Origin: an uncultured Lachnospiraceae bacterium
Lineage (GTDB): Bacteria; Bacillota; Clostridia; Lachnospirales; Lachnospiraceae
Assembly: GCA_910586955.1 (NCBI GenBank)
Contig: CAJUMM010000124.1
Coordinates: 1 to 6,878 of the forward strand
Length of the DNA stretch: 6,878 nt
Reading direction: 5' to 3'
Shown here: one piece after another, positions 1 to 6,483 of the stretch
How positions within the stretch are numbered: position 1 is the stretch's first letter
Layout: every line of letters starts with the position of its first letter
The notes under the pieces: model-generated
The model's input: the letters and a program-made list of their open reading frames with translations, nothing else
Database searches by the model: none
Told to the model about the DNA's origin: nothing
Position numbers and translations under genes: made by a program

Positions 1-400
1 TCAGCTTTTCATCCTGTTCTTCCACCTGGCTGCGCACGGCATCGGCGGCAATAAAGCCTACTGCCGCCGCACCCAGCAGCACCGTATAGAGAATCAGCGG
101 TATCCACAAAGCCGCATGGCTTCCGGCCGCCATAAAAACCAGTCCCAAAATGAGCTGCGCAATGAGATATACTGCGCCGATTCTGGCAATGGGAAATCCG
201 TAAAATTTGCTCCTCACATTTTCATCCCGATAAAAGGCAGTGCGGAGGGTATAAATCTGCGCCCCCACTGCGGCCAGGGTAAAAATCCAGCTTAGGAAAA
301 ATACAGCCGTCTTTTCAAAAGGCGCTGCAAATACAACAACATTATAAACCAGGAGAACCACAGCCAGAACCGTCCACAAACGAGTCATATTCTTCTTCAT
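1..400 (-). CDS. Four-helix integral membrane protein, C-terminus cut by window edge
   Basis: I read 133 codons in frame from the ATG at 398-400 to the window edge with no stop, so the C-terminus is missing. The visible part has four hydrophobic segments, at about residues 8-27, 33-50, 72-93 and 97-120. The loop between helices 2 and 3 is basic and polar (YRDENVRSKFYGFPIARIG, residues 57-75) and looks conserved. After helix 4 the chain turns hydrophilic and acidic (RSQVEEQDEKL), suggesting a cytoplasmic, probably helical tail. There is no catalytic motif. The start is five bases after the stop of the SPFH gene, and its ribosome binding site (AGAGGGG, 413-419) lies inside that gene's last codons, so translation is probably coupled. 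I believe similar proteins accompany SPFH genes in other Lachnospiraceae, but no function is known to me. A membrane anchor or partner for the SPFH protein is the most reasonable inference. Confidence 0.85.
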   Translation of the reverse strand, partial: MKKNMTRLWTVLAVVLLVYNVVVFAAPFEKTAVFFLSWIFTLAAVGAQIYTLRTAFYRDENVRSKFYGFPIARIGAVYLIAQLILGLVFMAAGSHAALWIPLILYTVLLGAAAVGFIAADAVRSQVEEQDEKL

Positions 401-405
401 CTCAA

Positions 406-2100
406 TCACTCACCCCTCTTTCTTCCACATTCCGGGCAAAACTTCCCGGTCAATCCCTTTTGTCCGCAGGGACAATCCCAAGTCTCTGCCTGGCCCTCAC
501 GTTTTGCCCCGCACTCCGGACAGAATTTCCCGGTAAGGCCTTTTTGACCGCAAGGACAATCCCATACCTGGACAGCTGTGAGAGGATCTGTCGGCGCATC
601 CCCATTCTGTCCTGCCTGCTGCACCGTGCCGAACAAGGGGCTCACCGCCTCCTTCGTCATCCCCATCACCGTGCCCATGGCTCCCAGGCCCACTCCTAAG
701 CCTGCAAGTTCGCCAATTCCTCCCATCAATCCGCCTCCCTCGCCGGCAATTCCGTTCTTCATCGCCTCCATGCCTACCTGGCGGGCAGTCTCCTGCTGAT
801 AGGTGAAACCCTTTATGCGCATCTCTTCCGCCTCTGCAGCCGCCTGCATCCGGTAGACTTCCGCCTCTGCGGCCTTTTGCACTTTCAGGGCTTCCGCCTC
901 GCCCTGGGCTCCGATGATCTTCATCTGAGCCTCCGTCTGGGCTTCTACCTGCTTGCGCTTGGCAGCAGCTTCCGCTTCGAATTTCCGGATCTGTTCCTGA
1001 CGCACCAGAAGATATTGCTGGGCATATTGCTCCTTCATTTGTTTGAAATTGGGATCCTCATCCGGAGTCACAATCCGGCTGACAAAAAATTCCGGCATTG
1101 TCAGTCCGTAATCGGCCAATCCCTGATTAATCCGCTGGCGCAGAGCCTGGGAGAGCTCCATTAAATGGGCGTCAATCTCTAAAATGTTGAGGCTGCTTTC
1201 CTTAATAATCTGAGCCAGATAGCTTTTCACCTGAGTCATAACCAGCGCCCGGAAAGCCCCTCTACCGTTTCCGCTGCCCAAAAGCTCCTCCTGGCCAAAT
1301 CCTCCCTTGGTCCCTACTACCTTCAGAAGCAGGCGGCGGGAATCGGCAACCCGGATGTTAAACTCACCGCTGGCCCCTATTTCCACATGCAGGCCGGAAG
1401 CCGGATCAAAAAGACGTACTTTGGAATCCGTTCCCCATTTAATCCCCATCTGGGTCGTGAGATTGATATAGTAGATTTCCGAGTGAAAAGTCCCCTCCGT
1501 ATCCGTAGGCAGGTGGTAGAGCTTCTCCAATAAGGGAAGCTGTTGGGTCTCCAGTGTGTAGCGCCCCGGTCCAAAGAGATCCAGGGCCTGCCCGTCCCGG
1601 AAAAAAACGGCTTCCTGGCTCTCATGGACAATCAGTTGGGAACCCATATTAAAATCCTCAATGGGATGCTTCCACACCAGGGTTTCATTGTCTCCCTCGT
1701 ACTTAATGATGCTGGCAAGCCCATCCTTTTTGATCTCCTCGGAAAGCAGACGCTCCTGCACGTCATTCTCAAAATCACATACCGGACAGACATAAGTTTC
1801 CACTGTCCTGCCTGTGCGCAGCCGGACGCCGCACTGGGCACAGGAAAACTCCTGAGTCCGGCTCTGTCCGGCCATCGTGTTAATCGGTTCCCGGCACACA
1901 GGACAGAGAGCCTTCTCCCCTCTGGACTGGTCGAAAACCACCATATTCTTGCAATGAGGACACTCCCTGCCCGCCAGCTTGTCCGTCTGTACGTGAATCG
2001 TGTAACCGCAGGCGCAGTCCAGCTTTTTCCGTGCAAAAAAACCTGTGCGGGCCTCGGCAAATCTGCCGCAGTTTGGGCATTCAATCACAAATCTCGCCAT
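406..2100 (-). CDS. YdjI-like SPFH-domain protein with zinc ribbons at both ends
   Basis: The product has 564 residues. The N-terminus carries Cys-pair zinc ribbons (C8/C11 with C29/C31, C47/C50 with C66/C69, C87/C90 with C105/C108). An SPFH (stomatin/prohibitin/flotillin) core follows, about residues 130-365, starting with IIKYEGDNETLVWKHP and containing LIVHESQEAVFF and LFGPGRYTLET, the signature of Bacillus subtilis YdjI. Next come an Ala/Glu-rich coiled coil (about 368-430), a Gly/Met-rich stretch (about 450-482), and two identical C-terminal zinc ribbons (C515/C517/C527/C530 and C543/C545/C555/C558). From memory YdjI is about 320 residues, so this form is much enlarged, mainly by the N-terminal ribbons. 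In B. subtilis the YdjGHI proteins help bring PspA to the membrane under envelope stress; a similar scaffold role is inferred here. There is no signal peptide or transmembrane helix. The ATG at 2098-2100 is chosen because AGGAGT lies seven bases upstream. It is the third gene of the operon, 83 bases after the TIR gene. Confidence 0.93.
   Translation of the reverse strand: MARFVIECPNCGRFAEARTGFFARKKLDCACGYTIHVQTDKLAGRECPHCKNMVVFDQSRGEKALCPVCREPINTMAGQSRTQEFSCAQCGVRLRTGRTVETYVCPVCDFENDVQERLLSEEIKKDGLASIIKYEGDNETLVWKHPIEDFNMGSQLIVHESQEAVFFRDGQALDLFGPGRYTLETQQLPLLEKLYHLPTDTEGTFHSEIYYINLTTQMGIKWGTDSKVRLFDPASGLHVEIGASGEFNIRVADSRRLLLKVVGTKGGFGQEELLGSGNGRGAFRALVMTQVKSYLAQIIKESSLNILEIDAHLMELSQALRQRINQGLADYGLTMPEFFVSRIVTPDEDPNFKQMKEQYAQQYLLVRQEQIRKFEAEAAAKRKQVEAQTEAQMKIIGAQGEAEALKVQKAAEAEVYRMQAAAEAEEMRIKGFTYQQETARQVGMEAMKNGIAGEGGGLMGGIGELAGLGVGLGAMGTVMGMTKEAVSPLFGTVQQAGQNGDAPTDPLTAVQVWDCPCGQKGLTGKFCPECGAKREGQAETWDCPCGQKGLTGKFCPECGRKRGE
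424..564 (-). repeat. Tandem duplicated zinc-ribbon unit at the SPFH C-terminus
   Basis: Two 57-base copies (508-564 and 424-480) lie 84 bases apart and encode the same 19 residues, WDCPCGQKGLTGKFCPECG. Aligning them by hand gives 12 nucleotide differences, and all are synonymous. The unit is a CxC...CxxC zinc ribbon. The duplication is therefore old and the protein sequence of both copies has been kept under strong selection. Confidence 0.9.
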
Positions 2101-2183
2101 GAAAATAACTCCTCTCCCTATATCCACCTTCAAAAAAGGGGATACAGCATTGCCAAAACATCTGTTGTGGTAAATATAAATTC

Positions 2184-4739
2184 TCAATACCGAAGGCGGA
2201 TATCAGACCAGTCAGATACATTGCACCGGCCATATTCATTCTTCCCGGTAGCCACTACCGTCCCATCCGCTTTCAGACCAAGGGTATAGGATCCATTGGC
2301 CGATACAGCTACAATATCCTCCCATTCTGATACCTTGCGCTGGCCATCTTTATACGAACCTGCTGCTACCACTGTCCCATCCGACTTAAGGCCCACCGTA
2401 TGATCATAACCTGCCGTTATTGACACAATATCTCTCCAATCGGACACTTCACATTGACCACTTGCATTCCAACCTGCCGCAACCACTGTTCCGTCTGCTT
2501 TCAATCCTACCGTATGGTAGCTGCCTGTTGATATTGATACAATATTCTTCCACTCTGATAGATCACATTGCCCTTCATTATTTTTCCCTACAGCTATTAC
2601 CGTTCCATCTTCTTTTAAACCCACTGTGCACTTATAACCTGCTGACACCGATACAATATCCCTCCACTCTGATACCTTGCACTGGCCATCTTTATACGAA
2701 CCTGCTGCTACCACTGTCCCATCCGACTTCAAACCCACCGTGTGATCATAACCTGCCGTTATTGACACAATATCTCTCCAATCCGATACACTGCATTGGT
2801 TCTTGGATTCATTCCCCACAGCTATCACCGTTCCATCCGCTTTTAAACCTACGGTATGAGAACCACCTGCTGCAACTGACTCGATATCTGTCCAACTGGA
2901 TACATTACACTCACCCTTCTCATTCTTACCCACGGCCACCACCGTTCCATCCGCTTTCAGACCTACACTATGACACAAACCAGCTGCAATCGTACCATAC
3001 ACCGGCTCTATCTCCTCTTCCAATCCGCTGGCCATAACCATAGCTTCGCCGTTTCCGCTCACAAACGCCTCCGGAGCACCCTCCTGCGTTTTTTCCACTA
3101 CAAACTTAAGGACTAATGGAAAAACTATCAAAACCCCTACGAGTACAAGCCCCGCAATAAAGAAGGTTTTCCTGCCCTCTGCCGCTTGCTCCCGTTTCTT
3201 CATGCCCCTTTCATACATCCGCTCCGCTTCCTGCTCAGCCTTGGCAATTCCCTCCGCATACTGGGCAGCTGCGCAGCGGGCATTTTCCTCGTCCTGCTTC
3301 TGAGCCTGCTCCACTAACTCTTCACAAATACGGAAAATTTCCTGTTTCACCTGCTCAAGTTCAGAAACCAGCTTTTGATCTCCATAGCGCAGCGCCCGGT
3401 TCAATAGCTTATCCTTCTCCAGCTCCGACTTCTTTTCCTCGAACCGGCGCTGGCACTCTTCTGCAGTAACTACATATCTCCGGTTTACATTCTCAAAGAG
3501 ATTCCGCACTGTGTGCCGCTCCACAAATTCCGGAACCCAGTATTCTTCCACGGCCTGATTGATACGCTCCGGCTCCGGCGGCACCATCTGTATCGTTCCC
3601 TCAAGATTCTGCATCCCTGCCGTCTTCTTCTCTATGTATTCTCTTGCCGTACTGCACTGTGCCTTGGCCAACACCTGCCCCCAATAGGCTTGTGCGCACT
3701 CGGCGTTCATATTCAGCGCCTGTTCAAAAAAATGATTAGCCTTCTTCCACTCCTGATCCTCCAGGGATATCTGGCCGCGCTTAAGCTGAACGGAAATTTT
3801 ATCTCCTTCCTCAGACTGGGTATTCTTTTCCTCCTGCTGTTCATCTGCATCCAAAATCTTGGATACGCCTCGGATCAAATCCTGAATAAAGCCGATTTTA
3901 CTCATATCATAAGACTGGAGAACTGAAAGCTGTTCCGGCAGATCATAAGGATCCATATCCCGGTAACAGGGTATCAGCAGACTTTTCCGGTCCTGCTTCA
4001 TCAGAGCCAGATAACGGCTCCATTCATTTTTTACCCATGCAGAATTAAGATATTCCGGTCTTGTCCCCACCACCAGCATAACTCTGGCAGAACGAAGGGC
4101 GGCAAATATGTATGGCTCATACTCCTGTCCCGCCTTATCCTCCAAAGTAATGCGTGAGAAGAAGACCCGGCGGCCCTGCTCTGTAAGCTCGTAATAAATA
4201 TCCTGGGCAAGCGTAGAATCTATGGTGCGCTGTCCATTCTCCGCCGTTTCCTTGTAACAGATAAAGACATCAAAAGGCTCTTCCTTCTGGACGGTAGACA
4301 GAATCCCCCGCTGGACGGCGGCAATCTCTTCTGCCTCCTCCTGATACCGGCTTTTGGCCTCTCCTTCGGCATGGGTAACGGCCGCCTGAAAGTCCACATC
4401 CTGCAGAAAACTGTCAAAGCTGGCCCGGTGGCAGGTGGGCACATACTCCCCGCTGTCCGGATCCTTCACATATTCAATGCCGAACCGGCACAGCGCACAG
4501 CACCAGTGAGCCTCCGCATCGCTCTCATCCTCCTGGACGATACGCTCATACACTGCCAGCGCTTTATCAAACTCACCCATACGCCGGAAGTGATTGCCCC
4601 GGTTGAAGGCAGCCGCTCTCTGCTCGTCATCCACCTTCGGAAACGTCGTGGTAGAGCCGCAATATTCACAGACTCCCAGAGTTTTATCCGGCGACAGTTC
4701 CATATCCCCGCCGCACATCTTGCATTTCATGATAACCAT
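2184..4739 (-). CDS. Transmembrane TIR protein with seven-repeat RCC1-type ectodomain
   Basis: The product has 851 residues. Domains in order: a zinc ribbon (C6/C9 and C24/C27); a TPR-like helical region (about 41-125); a TIR domain (about 154-295) with strand FDVFICYK at 156-163 and W235-V-K-N-E239, matching the W-V-x-x-E that holds the catalytic Glu in SARM1-type NADases; a second TPR-like stretch (about 330-360); a charged coiled coil (about 425-520); one membrane helix (about 526-548) preceded by KKR and followed by an acidic linker (549-582); and seven 38-residue RCC1-type repeats (583-851) built on HTVGLKxDGTVVAxG and a Trp-Asp-Ile end. Positive-inside charge puts TIR in the cytoplasm and the repeats outside. 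The ATG at 4737-4739 is preferred over the fourth codon because GGGAGGA at 4751-4757 is 11 rather than 20 bases away. It follows the RHH gene by 27 bases. Function is inferred: a sensor-effector, with NAD+ cleavage or TIR scaffolding as output. Confidence 0.93.
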   Translation of the reverse strand: MVIMKCKMCGGDMELSPDKTLGVCEYCGSTTTFPKVDDEQRAAAFNRGNHFRRMGEFDKALAVYERIVQEDESDAEAHWCCALCRFGIEYVKDPDSGEYVPTCHRASFDSFLQDVDFQAAVTHAEGEAKSRYQEEAEEIAAVQRGILSTVQKEEPFDVFICYKETAENGQRTIDSTLAQDIYYELTEQGRRVFFSRITLEDKAGQEYEPYIFAALRSARVMLVVGTRPEYLNSAWVKNEWSRYLALMKQDRKSLLIPCYRDMDPYDLPEQLSVLQSYDMSKIGFIQDLIRGVSKILDADEQQEEKNTQSEEGDKISVQLKRGQISLEDQEWKKANHFFEQALNMNAECAQAYWGQVLAKAQCSTAREYIEKKTAGMQNLEGTIQMVPPEPERINQAVEEYWVPEFVERHTVRNLFENVNRRYVVTAEECQRRFEEKKSELEKDKLLNRALRYGDQKLVSELEQVKQEIFRICEELVEQAQKQDEENARCAAAQYAEGIAKAEQEAERMYERGMKKREQAAEGRKTFFIAGLVLVGVLIVFPLVLKFVVEKTQEGAPEAFVSGNGEAMVMASGLEEEIEPVYGTIAAGLCHSVGLKADGTVVAVGKNEKGECNVSSWTDIESVAAGGSHTVGLKADGTVIAVGNESKNQCSVSDWRDIVSITAGYDHTVGLKSDGTVVAAGSYKDGQCKVSEWRDIVSVSAGYKCTVGLKEDGTVIAVGKNNEGQCDLSEWKNIVSISTGSYHTVGLKADGTVVAAGWNASGQCEVSDWRDIVSITAGYDHTVGLKSDGTVVAAGSYKDGQRKVSEWEDIVAVSANGSYTLGLKADGTVVATGKNEYGRCNVSDWSDIRLRY
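2316..2447 (-). repeat. Near-identical direct repeat, copy in RCC1 repeat 6
   Basis: This 132-base stretch matches 2658-2789 in 122 positions, counted by hand, including a perfect 48-base run (2340-2387 against 2682-2729). The copies are 342 bases apart, exactly three repeat units, so the reading frame is preserved. Only two residues differ: Arg801 here against Cys687, and Glu807 against Arg693. The other repeats are clearly more diverged, so this is a recent duplication or gene conversion. Confidence 0.9.
2658..2789 (-). repeat. Near-identical direct repeat, copy in RCC1 repeat 3
   Basis: This is the partner of the copy at 2316-2447. It encodes the end of repeat 2 and most of repeat 3 (residues 651-694) of the TIR protein. 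It keeps the cysteine after Gly-Gln that the other copy has lost. Confidence 0.9.
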
Positions 4740-4766
4740 ACTTGTATTTCTCCTCCCTCTGGTTCC

Positions 4767-4955
4767 TTATTCCCCAATCTCCATATGTTCCATGGAAAAC
4801 TCCAGACACAGCAGCATCAGCTCCGTCCTTGTATATCCCGTGACAGCGGCAATGCGATCCAGCTCCTTCACCATATCCCGGGGCATACGCATAGAAACAA
4901 CTGTAGACTCACCGGTATATTTTTTGGGTTCGACTCTCAGCTTTGGTACTTCCAT
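4767..4955 (-). CDS. Ribbon-helix-helix (CopG/Arc-type) DNA-binding protein
   Basis: The product has 62 residues, starting MEVPKLRVEPKKYTGES. The pattern fits a ribbon-helix-helix fold: strand STVVSMRMP (18-25), helix A RDMVKELDRIAAVTG (26-40), a turn, then helix B starting TRTELMLLCLEF (42-53). RHH proteins bind DNA as dimers, with the paired strands in the major groove; V20, M22 and R23 sit where base-contacting residues are expected. The start at 4953-4955 is preferred over an in-frame ATG 36 bases upstream. GGGAGGT (4962-4968) lies six bases before it, and the upstream ATG would fall inside the promoter. It is the first gene of the operon, 18-20 bases from the probable transcription start, and is probably an autoregulator. 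No ParE/RelE-type toxin partner lies next to it, so an antitoxin role is not supported, although the neighbouring TIR protein could be toxic. Confidence 0.87.
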   Translation of the reverse strand: MEVPKLRVEPKKYTGESTVVSMRMPRDMVKELDRIAAVTGYTRTELMLLCLEFSMEHMEIGE

Positions 4956-4971
4956 GTGGATACCTCCCAAC

Positions 4972-4990
4972 TGTAATCTATTATAATACA
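4972..4990. promoter_or_regulatory. Quasi-palindrome over the -10 box, candidate RHH operator
   Basis: The 19 bases TGTAATCTATTATAATACA are an imperfect inverted repeat with TGTA and TACA ends; 14 of the 18 positions flanking the central base are symmetric. The element covers the -10 box of the operon promoter and lies directly upstream of a gene for an RHH protein, a class that commonly represses its own promoter from such sites. The binding itself is inferred. Part of the symmetry comes from the TATAAT box being AT-rich. Confidence 0.45.
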
Positions 4991-5008
4991 AACGTAAACA
5001 TCATGCAA
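4980..5008 (-). promoter_or_regulatory. Sigma-A-type promoter of the RHH-TIR-SPFH operon
   Basis: On the minus strand there is a perfect TATAAT (-10, 4980-4985), a 17-base spacer, and TTGCAT (-35, 5003-5008), which keeps the key TTG. Transcription would start near 4973 and give a leader of about 18 bases before the RHH start codon. No other convincing promoter was seen in the intergenic gaps further along the operon, so the four genes are probably co-transcribed. Confidence 0.75.
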
Positions 5009-5045
5009 GCACAACCGTACCATAGAAACGGATGAATAACTGCGG

Positions 5046-6410
5046 TTAGGACAAGGGATGTGTCCCCCTCTCCAGCATCCTCCCCGTCACCGCAAAATAA
5101 CTGATCATCAACACCACATCCGCCCCCAGCCATGCTGCAATCTCCGCAAAGAAAACCCCAATCTCACCTACGGCCAAGGGCAAAAAGAGAACGATGACTG
5201 TGCGCATCAGGAACTCCACCACGCCGGAAAGCATGGGAAGCCTGGTATTTCCCAATCCCTGAATGGCGGAGCGGACCACGTGAAGGATGTAGAGAACCGG
5301 CAGGAATACGCTCATAACAGCCAGGTAAAAATAGGCCACTTGCATCGTCTGCTCTACCTCTGCAGGCGTACCGGAGATAAAGCCGCTAAGAATAAATCTG
5401 CCAAAGGCCAGCATGACGGCTGCAATCACCAGGGAGGTAATCACTGCAATCCCGACGGCCGCCCGCATTCCCCGGCGGATGCGCCCATGTTTTCCGGCTC
5501 CCAGATTCTGTCCCACATAGGTAATCATGGCGTAACCATAGGAGGTGGCCGCAATTTCCAGAATGCCGTATAATTTATTGGTGGCAGTAAAGCCGGCAAT
5601 AAAGATAACGCCGAAGCCGTTGATTACAAACTGGACAATCATTCCCCCTACGGCAATGATGCAGTTCTGGAAGGCCATGGGAAATCCAAGGCTTAAAAGC
5701 TTCCGGGAAAGCTGCATCCCAAGCTTTAGATCCCCTTTCTCCAAGCGAAGAATATCAATTCTGCTGATATGGTACATGCAAAAGAGGCCCGACGCCAGCT
5801 GGGCAATGACCGTGGCAGCCGCAGCCCCTGCGATCCCCCAGTGAAACACCATGACAAAAAGCAGGTCCAGGACTATATTGGTAACGGAAGCAAACACCAT
5901 AGCCTGAAGAGGTGTTTTCCCGTCGCCTAAAGATCGCAGGATGCAGGCCAGCAGATTGTAGGCCATCACCACAGGTATTCCCAGAAACATAATCCGCAGA
6001 TAGAGCAGGGAATCCGGCAGGATATCCCCTGGTGTCTGCAAAAGAACGAGAACCGGATGGGCCAGCAGCTGTCCCAGAATCACAAGCAGGATGGAAAACA
6101 GCGCCGAGAGAACACCGGAATTTCCGATTACCCGGCGAAGGTTCCCATACTGCCCGGCTCCAAACTCATGGGCCATAAGAATAGCGAAGCCCTGGGTAAA
6201 GCCCTGGATAATTCCCAGCATCATCCAATTCATCCAATCTGCGGCACCCAGCGCGGCCAGCGCATTCACACCCAGATATTTCCCCACTACCATAGTGTCC
6301 ACCACCGTGTACAACTGCTGGAATACGTTTCCCATCATCAAGGGCAGGGCAAAAGTAAAGATCAGTTTTCCCGGTTTCCCTTCCGTCATATGTTTCATAT
6401 GGGCCGCCAT
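5046..6410 (-). CDS. MATE-family multidrug/cation antiporter
   Basis: The 454-residue product has the usual MATE length and about 12 hydrophobic segments. Such proteins export cationic drugs, dyes or metabolites across the cytoplasmic membrane in exchange for Na+ or H+. The N-lobe opens with MTEGKPGKLIF and has GNVFQQLYTVVDTMVVGKYLG (27-47), with D39 in helix 1 where bacterial MATE proteins often have an acidic residue. The two lobes show the family's internal symmetry: FGAGQYGNLRR (83-93) matches LGAGKHGRIRR (303-313), and GDGKTPLQAM (162-171) matches GLGNTRLPML (385-394). The start at 6408-6410 has AAGGAGG (6422-6428) eleven bases upstream. Substrate cannot be read from the sequence. A terminator sits just before the gene. 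Its relation to the downstream operon is probably only proximity, although I see no terminator between them. Confidence 0.96.
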   Translation of the reverse strand: MAAHMKHMTEGKPGKLIFTFALPLMMGNVFQQLYTVVDTMVVGKYLGVNALAALGAADWMNWMMLGIIQGFTQGFAILMAHEFGAGQYGNLRRVIGNSGVLSALFSILLVILGQLLAHPVLVLLQTPGDILPDSLLYLRIMFLGIPVVMAYNLLACILRSLGDGKTPLQAMVFASVTNIVLDLLFVMVFHWGIAGAAAATVIAQLASGLFCMYHISRIDILRLEKGDLKLGMQLSRKLLSLGFPMAFQNCIIAVGGMIVQFVINGFGVIFIAGFTATNKLYGILEIAATSYGYAMITYVGQNLGAGKHGRIRRGMRAAVGIAVITSLVIAAVMLAFGRFILSGFISGTPAEVEQTMQVAYFYLAVMSVFLPVLYILHVVRSAIQGLGNTRLPMLSGVVEFLMRTVIVLFLPLAVGEIGVFFAEIAAWLGADVVLMISYFAVTGRMLERGTHPLS

Positions 6411-6448
6411 AATACCCGAACCCTCCTTCTCTTATTTTCTTCCGCACC

Positions 6449-6483
6449 AAAAAGCAGAGAACGCTTTCCTTCCGCTCTCTGCT
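6449..6483 (-). terminator. Rho-independent terminator after the small membrane-protein gene
   Basis: On the minus strand, AGCAGAGAGCG (6473-6483) pairs with CGTTCTCTGCT (6453-6463) through 11 base pairs with one G-U, around a nine-base loop. A run of four T (6449-6452) follows the stem's final T. It lies 52 bases after the stop of the gene at 6536-6787. It ends only 38 bases before the MATE start codon, leaving no room for an ordinary promoter in between. Confidence 0.85.

Larger units (their letters stand above)
2187..2993 (-). repeat. Seven tandem 38-residue RCC1-type repeats (propeller-coding)
   Basis: This segment encodes residues 583-851 of the TIR protein as seven units of 114 bases, beginning at residues 583, 622, 660, 698, 736, 774 and 812. 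Each unit has a glycine-aromatic opening, HTVGLK, DGTV and an A/V-x-G turn, then GQC or similar, and ends with a Trp followed by Asp/Asn-Ile. RCC1 itself is a seven-bladed propeller, so seven units would make one closed ring. The final unit ends at IRLRY, where a closing strand would be expected. Hand-counted blocks 2461-2640 and 2701-2880 give 164 G/C in 360 bases, about 46%. Confidence 0.9.

Noticed and set aside
2101..2187. Upstream TTG start that would extend the SPFH protein by 29 residues
   Set aside because: No ribosome binding site is seen for it, the added residues do not look like SPFH or zinc-ribbon sequence, and the ATG at 2100 has AGGAGT at ideal spacing.
1543..2289. Long plus-strand open frame opposite the SPFH gene
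   Set aside because: It runs opposite a strongly supported gene, has no recognisable domain and no convincing ribosome binding site; treated as a coding shadow.
4767..4955. RHH gene as the antitoxin half of a classical toxin-antitoxin pair
   Set aside because: No ParE, RelE, MazF or PIN-type small toxin is adjacent; the next gene is the 851-residue TIR protein, so only an autoregulator role is supported.
5015..5031. Small hairpin CCGT/ACGG between the MATE stop and the operon promoter, as a possible terminator
   Set aside because: Only four base pairs with a nine-base loop and no T-run; too weak to call.
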